Below, piece after piece: positions 1-7,323 of a stretch of 64,000 nt of DNA. The stretch comes from Anaeromyxobacter terrae (GTDB lineage Bacteria > Myxococcota > Myxococcia > Myxococcales > Anaeromyxobacteraceae). The notes beneath the pieces are model-generated. The model did no database searches. It was not told the DNA's origin and was given only the letters and a program-made list of their open reading frames with translations. The DNA is taken from assembly GCF_022690685.1 (NCBI RefSeq), contig NZ_JALCYY010000008.1, positions 62,001 through 126,000 on the forward strand, in the 5' to 3' direction. Positions within the stretch are counted from its first letter, which is position 1; every line of letters starts with the position of its first letter. Both the position numbers and the translations under genes were made by a program.

Positions 1-365
1 TCGTCGCCCGGATCGAGGAACAGCTTCGCGAGGAGATCGAGCCCCTGCTGCGAGCCCTGCGTGACGAGGACCCCGTCGTCGCCGAACGCGCTCGCGGGGA
101 ACGGCACCCGCCCGAGGATGCGCGCGCGCAGCCCCGCGTGCCCCTCGGTCTCCGAGTACTGGAGCGCCGCCGGCCCGCGCGGCGACGCGAGCAGCTCCCG
201 CGCGAGCGAGGCGAGGGCCTCGGTCGGGAAGAGCTCGGGCGCCGGCAGACCCCCGGCGAACGAGATGACGTCGGGGCGGGCGACGACGCGCAGGATCTCC
301 CGGATGGCGGAGCTCTTGAGCGACGCGACGCGCGCGGAGAACGGGTACCCGGGGGCGTCCGGCAT
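1..365 (-). CDS. PLP-dependent aminotransferase, class I/II (MocR/LysN-like), N-terminal part only
   Basis: This is the 5' end of a gene that runs off the left edge, with 121 codons visible from the ATG at 363-365. The protein begins MPDAPGYPFSARVASLKSSA and continues through ISFAGGLPAPELFPTEAL, LQYSETEGHAGLR and VTQGSQQGLDLLAKL. This is the N-terminal layout of fold-type I aminotransferases of the 2-aminoadipate/MocR-like group: a start such as SSAIREIL, the substrate-loop motif SFAGGLP, and the helix GSQQGLDL that packs on the cofactor phosphate. The catalytic lysine lies outside the window. These enzymes move an amino group between an amino acid and 2-oxoglutarate; the exact substrate cannot be read from this part. 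It lies on the same strand as the following rRNA/tRNA methyltransferase-like gene but 52 bp away. Confidence 0.8.
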   Translation of the reverse strand, partial: MPDAPGYPFSARVASLKSSAIREILRVVARPDVISFAGGLPAPELFPTEALASLARELLASPRGPAALQYSETEGHAGLRARILGRVPFPASAFGDDGVLVTQGSQQGLDLLAKLFLDPGD

Positions 366-417
366 CCCCCGAGTCTAGGCCATCCGGCCCGCGATCGCGC
401 GCCTGGCGTCCGCTCGC

Positions 418-1140
418 TCAGCGCCGGTGCGCTGCGCGCCGCGCCTCGGCCCGCTCGGCCTTGGCGATCCGGGCGCGCTGCTTCACGGCGATCACGTAGA
501 ACCGCTCGCGCAGCGCCGCCGCCTCGAGCTCGGAGAGATCGCCGTGGCGGCCGCGCTCCGCCTCGCGCCGCTCGACCGCCTTCGCGAGCGAGATGGCCGC
601 CGCGACCGAGACGTTGAGCGACTGCACGAACCCGCGCATCGGGATGGCGTACGAGGCGTCGGCGAGGGCGAGCGCGTCGTCCGACACGCCGCGGTGCTCG
701 TTGCCGAAGACGAGCGCGACCTTGCCCGCGAACGGCAGCGCGTCGAGCGAGCGCGTCCCCTCGCCGAGGTGGGTGACGTAGATCGAGAAGCCCTCCTCCT
801 TGAGGTGCGCGAGGCACTCGCGGGTGGAGGTCCAGCGCCGGACGTCGAGCCACTTGTCGGCGTTCTGGCTGATCTTCTTGTTGCGGTCGTAGGGCTTCAT
901 CGGCCCCTCGATCGCGTGCAGCTCCTGGATCCCGAACGCCTCGCAGGTGCGGAGGACGGCGTTCACGTTCTGCGGATCGCAGAACGCCTCCATCACCACC
1001 GTGAGGGTCCGGGTGCGGCTCGCCACCACCGCGTCGATGCGGGCGCGTCGCTCCGGGACGAGGAAGCCCGGCCCGCCGGGCTCCGTCGCCTCCGTGGCCT
1101 CCGGCGCCCGCTCGGCGCCGGCGTCGCCCCGCCGGCTCAC
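418..1140 (-). CDS. TrmH/SpoU-family RNA 2'-O-methyltransferase
   Basis: A SPOUT-class methyltransferase of 240 residues that uses S-adenosylmethionine to methylate a ribose 2'-OH in tRNA or rRNA. Motif 1 is seen in DPQNVNAVLRTCEAFG (Asn and Arg of the SpoU family). The knotted C-terminal motifs are VALVFGNEHRGVSDDAL and IPMRGFVQSLNVSVAAAI. These are close to TrmH (tRNA Gm18), where the same order occurs, and the length and Lys/Arg-rich C-terminus also fit TrmH. I choose the GTG at 1138-1140 as start because it overlaps the obgE stop as GTGA, which indicates translational coupling; the frame stays open further upstream but there it runs inside obgE. It is probably the last gene of the rplU-rpmA-obgE operon. 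The target nucleotide is not proved. Confidence 0.85.
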   Translation of the reverse strand: MSRRGDAGAERAPEATEATEPGGPGFLVPERRARIDAVVASRTRTLTVVMEAFCDPQNVNAVLRTCEAFGIQELHAIEGPMKPYDRNKKISQNADKWLDVRRWTSTRECLAHLKEEGFSIYVTHLGEGTRSLDALPFAGKVALVFGNEHRGVSDDALALADASYAIPMRGFVQSLNVSVAAAISLAKAVERREAERGRHGDLSELEAAALRERFYVIAVKQRARIAKAERAEARRAAHRR

Positions 1141-2204
1141 TTCTCGGCCCTCGGCTTCCCGAGCCGGCGCCCGCGCCCGCCCCGCCGCGGCCTCGCCTCC
1201 TCGAAGAGCGCGCGGCCCACGGCGTCGAGCAGCTCCGGCAGCCCCTCGCCCGTGACCGCCGACACGAGGTGCACGTCGATCGGCTGCTTTCGGCGCGCGA
1301 ACGCCTTCTTGAGCTTCTCCCCGGCGGCGCGCGCCTCGGGGATGTCGATCTTCGTCACCGCCAGGATCTGCGGCTTCTCCGCGAGCGCCGGCGAGTAGGC
1401 TTCGAGCTCGCGGTTGATCGCGTCGTGGTCCGCCTTGGGCGAGCGGCCCTCCTCCGGGTTCGCGCCCTCGACGAGGTGCACGAGCACGCGGCAGCGCTCC
1501 ACGTGGCGGAGGAACTGGTGGCCGAGCCCGGCGCCCTCGTGCGCCCCCTCGATGAGGCCGGGGATGTCGGCGACGACGAAGCTCTTCTCCCCGCGCCAGG
1601 AGACGACGCCGAGGTTCGGGACGAGCGTCGTGAACGGGTAGTCCGCGATCTTCGGCCGGGCGCGGGAGATGCGGCTGATGAGGGTCGACTTGCCGGCGTT
1701 CGGGTAGCCGACGATGCCCACGTCGGCGAGGAGCTTCAGCTCGAGGACGAGCTCGCGCTCCTCGCCCGGCGTGCCATCCTGGGCGTAGCGCGGCGCCTGG
1801 TTCGTGGACGACGCGAAGTTCATGTTGCCGAGGCCGCCGCGCCCGCCCTTGGCGATCACGATCCGCTCGCCCTCGGCGCCGAGATCCGCGACGAGCTCCC
1901 CGGTGCCGGCGTCCTTCACGACCGTGCCCGGCGGCACGCGCAGGACGAGCGGCTCGCCGTCGCGGCCGTTCATGTCCGAGCCCTGGCCGTGCTCGCCGCT
2001 CCGCGCGCGGTGCTCGCGGACGTAGCGGTAGTCGAGCAGCGTCGAGAGCTGCGGATCGACGACCAGCACCACGTCGCCGCCGTTCCCGCCGTCGCCCCCG
2101 GCCGGCCCGCCGCGCGGGATGAACTTCTCCCGCCGCCACGCGACGGCGCCGTTGCCGCCGTCGCCGGCCTTCACGTGGATGCGGACCTCGTCGACGAACT
2201 TCAT
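1137..2204 (-). CDS. obgE: GTPase ObgE/CgtA
   Basis: The Obg GTPase (355 residues) works in late 50S ribosome assembly and stress signalling in the cytoplasm. Residues 1-158 form the glycine-rich Obg fold, starting [19 protein letters not shown]. The G domain follows: G1 GYPNAGKST near residue 166, switch I with YPFTTL, G3 [16 protein letters not shown] near 213, and G4 TKID near 283. The C-terminus is a short Arg/Gly-rich tail ([18 protein letters not shown]), so the OCT/TGS C-terminal domain found in some Obg proteins is absent. The gene is downstream of rplU and rpmA, the classical arrangement that links ribosomal proteins L21 and L27 to this ribosome-assembly GTPase, and its stop overlaps the start of the trmH-like gene. 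Confidence 0.97.
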   Translation of the reverse strand: MKFVDEVRIHVKAGDGGNGAVAWRREKFIPRGGPAGGDGGNGGDVVLVVDPQLSTLLDYRYVREHRARSGEHGQGSDMNGRDGEPLVLRVPPGTVVKDAGTGELVADLGAEGERIVIAKGGRGGLGNMNFASSTNQAPRYAQDGTPGEERELVLELKLLADVGIVGYPNAGKSTLISRISRARPKIADYPFTTLVPNLGVVSWRGEKSFVVADIPGLIEGAHEGAGLGHQFLRHVERCRVLVHLVEGANPEEGRSPKADHDAINRELEAYSPALAEKPQILAVTKIDIPEARAAGEKLKKAFARRKQPIDVHLVSAVTGEGLPELLDAVGRALFEEARPRRGGRGRRLGKPRAEK

Positions 2205-2228
2205 GCGGAGCCTTTTACAAACGCGAAC

Positions 2229-2253
2229 GCCGCGGACCTGGCTGGCCCGCGGC
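2229..2253 (-). other. Inverted repeat between rpmA and obgE
   Basis: A perfect 7-bp inverted repeat, GCCGCGG and CCGCGGC, with an 11-nt loop, lies between the rpmA stop and the obgE start. On the minus strand it is followed by a T-containing stretch (GTTCGCGTTTGT). It could weaken transcription into obgE (partial terminator) or process the mRNA. The T-run is poor, so I do not call it a terminator. Confidence 0.3.
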
Positions 2254-2306
2254 GCCGTGATGAGTGGAAGCCGCTCGTCCGCCAGGGCGGACCGGACGGC
2301 GGAGCG

Positions 2307-2564
2307 CTACGCCCCCGGGACGATGGAGACGAAGCGCCGATCGCCGCGGGCGCGGCTGTACTTCACGGTGCCGTCCACGAGCGCGAAGAGCGTGAAGTCC
2401 TTGCCCATCCCGACGTTCGGGCCGGGGTGGACGAGGGTGCCGACCTGGCGGACGAGGATGTTCCCCGCCACGACCTTCTCGGACCCGTAGACCTTGATGC
2501 CGCGGTGCTGGCCGGGAGAGTCACGGCCGTTGCGCGAGGAGCCCTGTCCCTTTTTGTGAGCCAT
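2307..2564 (-). CDS. rpmA: 50S ribosomal protein L27
   Basis: Ribosomal protein bL27 (85 residues) sits in the large subunit with its N-terminal tail reaching the peptidyl-transferase centre. The sequence [20 protein letters not shown] and the later [21 protein letters not shown] are diagnostic of the family, and the length is normal. The N-terminus starts directly with AHKKG, so the cleaved extension seen in Firmicutes is missing, as in other proteobacteria. It lies 47 bp downstream of rplU and 102 bp upstream of obgE on the same strand. Confidence 0.98.
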   Translation of the reverse strand: MAHKKGQGSSRNGRDSPGQHRGIKVYGSEKVVAGNILVRQVGTLVHPGPNVGMGKDFTLFALVDGTVKYSRARGDRRFVSIVPGA

Positions 2565-2611
2565 TTTCTACTCCACCTGAACCCGGAACCGGGTCGTCGG
2601 GGGCGCGAGCG

Positions 2612-2917
2612 TTACGCGCGCACCGTCGTGATGAGGACCTCGGTGTACGGCTGCCGGTGGCCCCGCTTCTTCGTCCAGCCTTCCTTCTTCTTGCGGAAGT
2701 GGACGACCTTCTTGTGCTTGTCCTGGGCGACGATCTCGCCCTCGACCGAGGCGGACGCGACGACCGGCGCGCCGATCTTGGCCTCGCCCTCTCCGCCGAC
2801 GAGCAGCACCTCGAAGCTGATCTTGCCGCCGACGTCGCCCGCGAGCTTCTCGACCTTGAGCCGATCGCCCTGCGCGACGCGGTACTGCTTCCCGCCGGTC
2901 CGAATCACCGCGTACAT
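2612..2917 (-). CDS. rplU: 50S ribosomal protein L21
   Basis: Ribosomal protein bL21 (101 residues), a 23S rRNA-binding protein of the large subunit. It begins [20 protein letters not shown] and ends with the family signature [20 protein letters not shown] choose the ATG at 2915-2917 because it gives the canonical N-terminus and is preceded by GAGGAGAAGG as ribosome-binding site; the frame is open for 28 more codons but nothing conserved is coded there. First gene of the rplU-rpmA-obgE-trmH-like operon, with a promoter at 2999-3028 and a leader of about 75 nt. Confidence 0.97.
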   Translation of the reverse strand: MYAVIRTGGKQYRVAQGDRLKVEKLAGDVGGKISFEVLLVGGEGEAKIGAPVVASASVEGEIVAQDKHKKVVHFRKKKEGWTKKRGHRQPYTEVLITTVRA

Positions 2918-2929
2918 CGCCTTCTCCTC

Positions 2930-2947
2930 GAAATCTGGGAGGATTTC
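2930..2947 (-). promoter_or_regulatory. Hairpin in the rplU leader next to the ribosome-binding site
   Basis: GAAATC and GATTTC form a perfect 6-bp stem with a 6-nt loop, ending a few bases before the GAGGAGAAGG ribosome-binding site of rplU. Leaders of L21 operons in other bacteria are known to carry regulatory structures. Feedback control here is an inference only. Confidence 0.4.
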
Positions 2948-2998
2948 ACCAGCGCGCGGCCGCGAAACGGCGCGCCTCCGGGCCTCCGGAAGGGCGGT

Positions 2999-3028
2999 CA
3001 TATACGATCAGGCCGCCAGGGCTGTCAA
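2999..3028 (-). promoter_or_regulatory. Sigma70-type promoter of the rplU-rpmA-obgE operon
   Basis: On the minus strand there is a perfect -35 box TTGACA (3028-3023), an 18-bp spacer and TATATG (3004-2999) as -10 box; a 17-bp spacer gives GTATAT. The expected start point is near 2992, about 75 nt before the rplU ATG. It is one of the few AT-rich spots in this region. Confidence 0.7.
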
Positions 3029-3115
3029 GGAATCCCGGGGCTTGGAAAGGTGGGATCGCCTGCCTCCCCGCCCCACATTGCGCCGGGCGTCCGATCACCC
3101 GATCCTGCCGGCCTT

Positions 3116-3613
3116 ATGCGAAAGCTCACGCTCGCTCTCGCCGGGGCGCTCCTCCTGCCGGCGATCGCCGAGGCCCAGCTCCGCGCCTCGGCGGGTATCA
3201 GCTTCGATCTGCCGGTGGTGCTCCCGCAGCTCGTCGTCATCCAGCCCGGCGTGCAGGTCGTGCCAGACTGCGATCACGAGGTCTTCTACACCAACGGCTA
3301 CTACTGGGCCCGCGAGGACGACGTCTGGTACCGCTCGCGCTCGCACCGCGGCGGGTGGGTGATGGCGCCCGTCCGCACCGTGCCGGTCGCCCTCGTGAGG
3401 GTCCCGCCCGGCCACTACAAGCACTGGAAGCCGGAGAAGCACGGCGGGCCGGGCCCGGGCCGCGCCTACTATGGCGGCCGCCCGCAGCCCGCGCCCGCGT
3501 ACTACCGCGGCGGCGAGCGCGACTACGATCGCCACGATCACGATCGCGGCGACTGGGACGACGATCACGGCCGCGGCGGCCACGGCAACGGGAAGCACAA
3601 GGGCAAGCACTAG
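3116..3613 (+). CDS. Secreted protein with His/Asp-rich tail, function unknown
   Basis: A 165-residue exported protein of unknown function. It begins with a clear signal peptide (MRKLTLALAGALLLPAIAEA, likely cleaved after AEA). The middle part has an aromatic repeat-like segment, EVFYTNGYYWAREDDVWYRS, like the short YYW/W-type repeats of small periplasmic YXWXXXXW-type proteins. After about residue 100 it is low complexity: Gly/Pro/Tyr-rich, then a run of His, Asp, Arg and Lys (YDRHDHDRGDWDDDHGRGGH) ending GKHKGKH. The tail could bind metal ions or polyanions, but that is inference from composition. No good ribosome-binding site is seen before the ATG. It stands alone, divergent from rplU. 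Confidence 0.75.
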   Translation: MRKLTLALAGALLLPAIAEAQLRASAGISFDLPVVLPQLVVIQPGVQVVPDCDHEVFYTNGYYWAREDDVWYRSRSHRGGWVMAPVRTVPVALVRVPPGHYKHWKPEKHGGPGPGRAYYGGRPQPAPAYYRGGERDYDRHDHDRGDWDDDHGRGGHGNGKHKGKH

Positions 3614-3662
3614 CCATCTCCATCGCGCTGCCCCGAGGGCCACGTTCGCTTAATCGAGCGGC

Positions 3663-4544
3663 GTGGCCCTTCGTGCGCGCGCCGTCCCCGGGAACGTGCC
3701 CGGCGATCTCTTCGTCGACGATCGCTGCATCTCCTGCGACACCTGCCGCCGCCTCGCGCCCGCGACGTTCGGCGGCGGCGAGGACGAGCGCGCCTTCGTC
3801 GCGGCGCAGCCCGCCGACGGCGAGGCGCGCCGGCGGGCGCTCCTCGCGCTCGTCTCCTGCCCGGTCGCCGCCATCGGCTCCGCCTCGGGCGCGGGCGTAC
3901 GCGAGGCCTCCCGCGCGTTCCCCGTCGCGCTCGCGCCGGAGGCGCGCGACGTCCTCGACTGCGGCTACGCGGCGGAGTCCTCGTTCGGCGCGGCGTCCTG
4001 GCTCCTCCTGCGACCGGCCGGCAACGTCCTCGTCGACTCCCCGCGCTTCGCGGCGCCGCTCGCCGAGCGGGTGCGCGCGCTCGGCGGGGCGCGCCTCATG
4101 TTCCTCAGCCACCGCGACGACGTCGCCGATCACGCCCGCTGGGCGGAGGCGCTCGGCTGCGCCCGCGTGCTCCACGCGCGCGACGTGACCGCCGCGACCC
4201 GCGGCGTGGAGCTCCGCCTCGAGGGCGACGACCCCGTCCGGCTCGCGGACGACCTCCTCGCGATCCCGGTGCCCGGCCACACGCCGGGCTCGGCGGCGCT
4301 CCTCTTCCGCGAGACGTACCTCTTCACGGGCGATCACCTGTGGGGCGACGCCGAGGGCCGGCTCGGCGCGTCGCGGGCGGTGTGCTGGTGGGACTGGGGC
4401 GAGCAGATCCGCTCGATGGAGCGCCTCGCGGCCCATCGCTTCGAGTGGGTGATCCCCGGCCACGGCCGACCCTGGCGCGCGCCGACCGTCGAGGCGGCGC
4501 AAGCGGCGGTGCGCGCGCTCGCGGCGGAGATGCGGGAGCGCTGA
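3663..4544 (+). CDS. Ferredoxin-like domain fused to a metallo-beta-lactamase-fold hydrolase
   Basis: A 293-residue two-domain protein from a GTG start. Residues 17-75 form a single-cluster ferredoxin domain, DDRCISCDTCRRLAPATF with a fourth Cys in SCPVAAI, enough for one [4Fe-4S] or [3Fe-4S] cluster. Residues 100-270 are a metallo-beta-lactamase fold. The usual HxHxDH metal motif appears as SHRDDVADH, with the later ligands in VPGHTPGS, FTGDHLWG and VIPGHGRPW. This variant motif together with an N-terminal ferredoxin is known from uncharacterised plastid/bacterial proteins. A redox-linked hydrolase or persulfide/thioester-type chemistry is possible, but the substrate is unknown. It converges with the DUF1232 gene, 8 bp away. 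Confidence 0.85.
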   Translation: MALRARAVPGNVPGDLFVDDRCISCDTCRRLAPATFGGGEDERAFVAAQPADGEARRRALLALVSCPVAAIGSASGAGVREASRAFPVALAPEARDVLDCGYAAESSFGAASWLLLRPAGNVLVDSPRFAAPLAERVRALGGARLMFLSHRDDVADHARWAEALGCARVLHARDVTAATRGVELRLEGDDPVRLADDLLAIPVPGHTPGSAALLFRETYLFTGDHLWGDAEGRLGASRAVCWWDWGEQIRSMERLAAHRFEWVIPGHGRPWRAPTVEAAQAAVRALAAEMRER

Positions 4545-4552
4545 AGCCGGCG

Positions 4553-5017
4553 CTAGAGTCCGAAATGGGCCGGCGACAGCCCCTTCCACGCACAGTACTC
4601 GCGCAGCTCGCGCTTCACGAGGCCCCAGGTCAGCGCGAGCAGCACCGCGTCGTCCGCGAGGCCCACCGGGAAGAGGAAGTCCGGTACGAGGTCGATGGGC
4701 GAGAGCACGTACGCGACCGCGGCGGCGAGCGCGGCGACGGACTTCCACGGCACCTTGCGGTACGTGCCGTTCGCGTAGTCGCGGAGCACCATCCAGAGGA
4801 GCCTCAGCTTCGCGCGGAACGCGCCGGGCGCGCGGCGCGCGTACCACGGCGGGCGCCGAAGGAAGCGGCGCGCGGCGGAGGCGCGCCCGGGGAGGCTCTC
4901 GGGGGTGATGTCCTTCGCCTCGCGGGCGAGCTCGCTCGCGGCGGCCTCGCGGCAGGAGAGGCAGTCCGCGTTCGAGCCGAGCAGGCGCGCGCAGGCGGGG
5001 CAGGTGCGGGTGGCCAT
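4553..5017 (-). CDS. DUF1232 (YkvA-type) membrane protein with N-terminal zinc ribbon
   Basis: A protein of 154 residues. Residues 5-22 form a small zinc ribbon (CPACARLLGSNADCLSC). The second half has the DUF1232 signature, VAYVLSPIDLVPDFLFPVG, followed by a hydrophobic segment DDAVLLALTWGLV; this family is membrane-associated and of unknown function. The region between is basic (ARRFLRRPPWYARR) and could lie on the cytoplasmic face. The ATG at 5015-5017 gives a complete zinc ribbon. It lies 71 bp downstream of the KirBac-like gene on the same strand, so it may be the last gene of that long operon. Confidence 0.85.
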   Translation of the reverse strand: MATRTCPACARLLGSNADCLSCREAAASELAREAKDITPESLPGRASAARRFLRRPPWYARRAPGAFRAKLRLLWMVLRDYANGTYRKVPWKSVAALAAAVAYVLSPIDLVPDFLFPVGLADDAVLLALTWGLVKRELREYCAWKGLSPAHFGL

Positions 5018-5088
5018 CGTCTCTTCAATCTAACGCCGCGCCGCGGCGTCCGCGTACCCCCGCGCGTGGACTCCCGCCGCGACGCGCT

Positions 5089-5991
5089 TCAGCGCACCGC
5101 GCTCCGGCGCGGGGTGCGCTCGTCGGGAGGCTCGATCGCCACCACCTCGTGGAAGCGGCGGTAATCGACGGCGTGATCTCCGCCGGGGAGCACCTTCACG
5201 ATGTCGCGGAAGCGCACGTCCCAGCGGAGCTCCTCGGGGAGGTAGGTGCGGCGCGCGTGGATGACGCGGGAGAGCCCCTCGTCGAAGCCGGAGAGGGTCA
5301 CGACGAGCTCGGCGTCCTCCGCCGCGAGGGACGACTCGGTCTCGCCGAAGAGGGGGCTCTCGCGGGTGACCGGGTGCACCGCCGTCCAGGCGTGGGAGAA
5401 GAGCGCCGAGCCGCCGCGCGCGAGCGGGAGGTCATGGGCGCGGCGCACCACCTCGCCGTCCTCGCCGCGCTCGTTGCGCACGAGCATGACGGACACCTTC
5501 GCGTCGAGGATGTGGCTCGTCCGCTCGTTCGCCATGCGGAAGAGGAGTGCGCGGCCGCCCGCGTGCGGGCCGATGACCGCGACGCGGCTGAAGATGACGC
5601 GCGCGGGGATGCGCGAGTACTTGGCGAGCAGGATCCCGGCGCCGATGACCGCGAGCAGCCAGCGCACGAAGGTCTCGACCGCGGAGACCGCCCCGCCGGC
5701 GAGCCAGCGGCCGGAGAGCGGCGGCGCCGGCGCCGGCGGCGCGTCGGCGGCGGCGAGGAGCGCGGGGATGACTGACGCACCCGGCGGCCACTCCGCCGCG
5801 AGGGCGAGGTGCGCGAGGCCGAAGAGCGCCTGGGTGCCGAAGAAGACCAGCGCGTAGATCGTGACGAGGCGGGTCCAGCTGCCCGTCACGAGCCGATGGT
5901 AGAGGTCGGCCAGCGGGCGCCGGCGGAGCCCGATGACCTTCACGCCGCGGCGGGCGTGCCCGAACACCCGGGTCGAGCCGATGTCGGCCAT
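5089..5991 (-). CDS. KirBac-type inward-rectifier potassium channel homologue lacking the selectivity filter
   Basis: A 300-residue homologue of bacterial inward-rectifier channels. Seen: a slide-helix-like N-terminus, TM1 about residues 40-65 (LVTIYALVFFGTQALFGLAH), TM2 about 99-124, then the cytoplasmic immunoglobulin-like domain. Its KirBac hallmarks are AKYSRIPARVIFSRVAVI, HDLPLARGG, ESPLFGETESSL, VIHARRTYLPEELRW and HAVDYRRFHEV. Odd: the pore helix and the TVGYG filter that should lie between TM1 and TM2 are absent. Instead there is an Ala/Pro-rich linker (residues 75-95, ADAPPAPAPPLSGRW). No TVGYG coding sequence is found in the other frames of this stretch, so a simple frameshift does not explain it. 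It is therefore probably not a potassium channel and may act as a membrane sensor or regulatory subunit. It is 52 bp downstream of mtnA in the gat operon run. Confidence 0.85.
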   Translation of the reverse strand: MADIGSTRVFGHARRGVKVIGLRRRPLADLYHRLVTGSWTRLVTIYALVFFGTQALFGLAHLALAAEWPPGASVIPALLAAADAPPAPAPPLSGRWLAGGAVSAVETFVRWLLAVIGAGILLAKYSRIPARVIFSRVAVIGPHAGGRALLFRMANERTSHILDAKVSVMLVRNERGEDGEVVRRAHDLPLARGGSALFSHAWTAVHPVTRESPLFGETESSLAAEDAELVVTLSGFDEGLSRVIHARRTYLPEELRWDVRFRDIVKVLPGGDHAVDYRRFHEVVAIEPPDERTPRRSAVR

Positions 5992-6043
5992 GCGGCGCGG
6001 ATGTTAGACGGAGGGTGTCGGGCGCGGGAAGGCGCCGGTTTGC

Positions 6044-7057
6044 CTACCTCGCGGCGAGGGCCGCGAGGCCGGGCCCGAACGGACGCCGCACGACGCCACG
6101 CTCGGTGATGAGGGCGGTGACGAGCGCCTCGGGCGTGACGTCGAAGGCCGGGTAGCGGGCCGGCACGCCCACCGGCGCGATGCGCTGGCCGGCGAGCATC
6201 AGCACCTCCTCGTCGCCGCGCTCCTCGATCGGGATCGCCGCGCCATCCGCCGTCTGCAGGTCGACCGTGCTCCACGGCGCCGCCACGTAGAACGGCAGGT
6301 GGTGGTAGGCGGCGAGCACGGCGAGCGCGTAGGTGCCGATCTTGTTCGCGACGTCGCCGTTCGCGGCGATGCGATCGGCGCCGACCACGACGCAGGCGAT
6401 CTCCCCGCGCGCCATGAGCCAGCCGGCCATGCCGTCGGTGAGGAGCGTCACCGGGATCCCGTCGCGCTTCAGCTCCCAGGCGGTGAGCCGGGCGCCCTGC
6501 AGGAACGGGCGCGTCTCGTCGGCGAACACGGAGATGGCGTTCCCCGCCTCCACCGCCGCCCGGACGACGCCGAGCGCGGTGCCGTAGCCGGCCGTCGCGA
6601 GCGCGCCGGCGTTGCAGTGGGTGAGGACGCTCGCGCGCGGCGGGAGGAGCGGCGCGCCGAGCGCGCCGATGCGCCGGCAGGCGGCCTCGTCCTCGTCGCG
6701 GATGGCGTGCGCCTCCCTGAGGATCGCCGCCGCACCCAGCCCGAGCCGGCGCGACATCCGCCGCACCGCCCAGGCGAGGTTCACCGCGGTCGGCCGCGCG
6801 TGCACGAGCGTCTCGGCCACCTCGCGGAGCCGCGGCGCCTCGGCCCCGCGGCGCGCCTCGACGGCGAGCCCGTAGGCGGCGGCGACGCCGATCGCCGGCG
6901 CCCCGCGCACGGTGAGGTTCTTGATCGCCTGCACGACCTCCTCGGCGGAGGCGAGCTCGAGCCAGACCTCGTCGGCCGGCAGGCGCCGCTGGTCGAGGAC
7001 GCGGACGACGTCGCGCGCCTCGTCGTAGAGCACCGGCCTGAGCGGCTCCGCGTTCAT
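6044..7057 (-). CDS. mtnA: S-methyl-5-thioribose-1-phosphate isomerase
   Basis: MtnA (337 residues) converts methylthioribose 1-phosphate to methylthioribulose 1-phosphate in the methionine salvage pathway, in the cytoplasm. It is an eIF2B-like isomerase. Seen motifs are [19 protein letters not shown] near residue 47, [11 protein letters not shown] with the catalytic Cys near 152, [17 protein letters not shown], and [20 protein letters not shown] with the catalytic Asp. The length is normal. The ATG at 7055-7057 follows GGGGAGGGAGAG and overlaps the stop of the 70-residue membrane protein (ATGA), so the two are translationally coupled. No other methionine-salvage gene is in the window. Confidence 0.95.
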   Translation of the reverse strand: MNAEPLRPVLYDEARDVVRVLDQRRLPADEVWLELASAEEVVQAIKNLTVRGAPAIGVAAAYGLAVEARRGAEAPRLREVAETLVHARPTAVNLAWAVRRMSRRLGLGAAAILREAHAIRDEDEAACRRIGALGAPLLPPRASVLTHCNAGALATAGYGTALGVVRAAVEAGNAISVFADETRPFLQGARLTAWELKRDGIPVTLLTDGMAGWLMARGEIACVVVGADRIAANGDVANKIGTYALAVLAAYHHLPFYVAAPWSTVDLQTADGAAIPIEERGDEEVLMLAGQRIAPVGVPARYPAFDVTPEALVTALITERGVVRRPFGPGLAALAAR

Positions 7058-7266
7058 CGACTCTCCCTCCCCAGTCCCGCGAAGAGCCGCAGGGCGAAGT
7101 AGACGGCCGCGAGCGCGGCCACCGCCGCGGCCGGGAGGCGCCGCTCGCTCGCGAGCACCCCCGCGACCACGGCGCAGCTCACGAGCGCGATCCACAGGAA
7201 CACCTTCGTCGGACCCGCCGCGCCCGCTCCGGCCGGACCGGCGCCCCATCCCGCCCACCTCGCCAT
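7054..7266 (-). CDS. Small membrane protein, function unknown
   Basis: A 70-residue protein that I do not recognise. After a Gly/Ala/Pro-rich start of about 20 residues there are two hydrophobic segments, [18 protein letters not shown] (about 22-39) and [20 protein letters not shown] (about 46-65), joined by a short basic turn (SERRLP), so it is likely a helical hairpin in the inner membrane. Its stop overlaps the mtnA start (ATGA), and it follows gatB by 57 bp on the same strand, which supports it as a real gene of this run. Confidence 0.65.
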   Translation of the reverse strand: MARWAGWGAGPAGAGAAGPTKVFLWIALVSCAVVAGVLASERRLPAAAVAALAAVYFALRLFAGLGRESR

Positions 7267-7323
7267 CGCTCGCTCCGATCCGCCACGCGCCCGGGGACCG
7301 CCCGTTCGGACCCGCGCGGGACT

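Noticed and set aside
7054-7266. Possible upstream extension of mtnA instead of a separate gene
   Set aside because: It is in a different frame and has its own stop overlapping the mtnA ATG, so it is a separate small gene.
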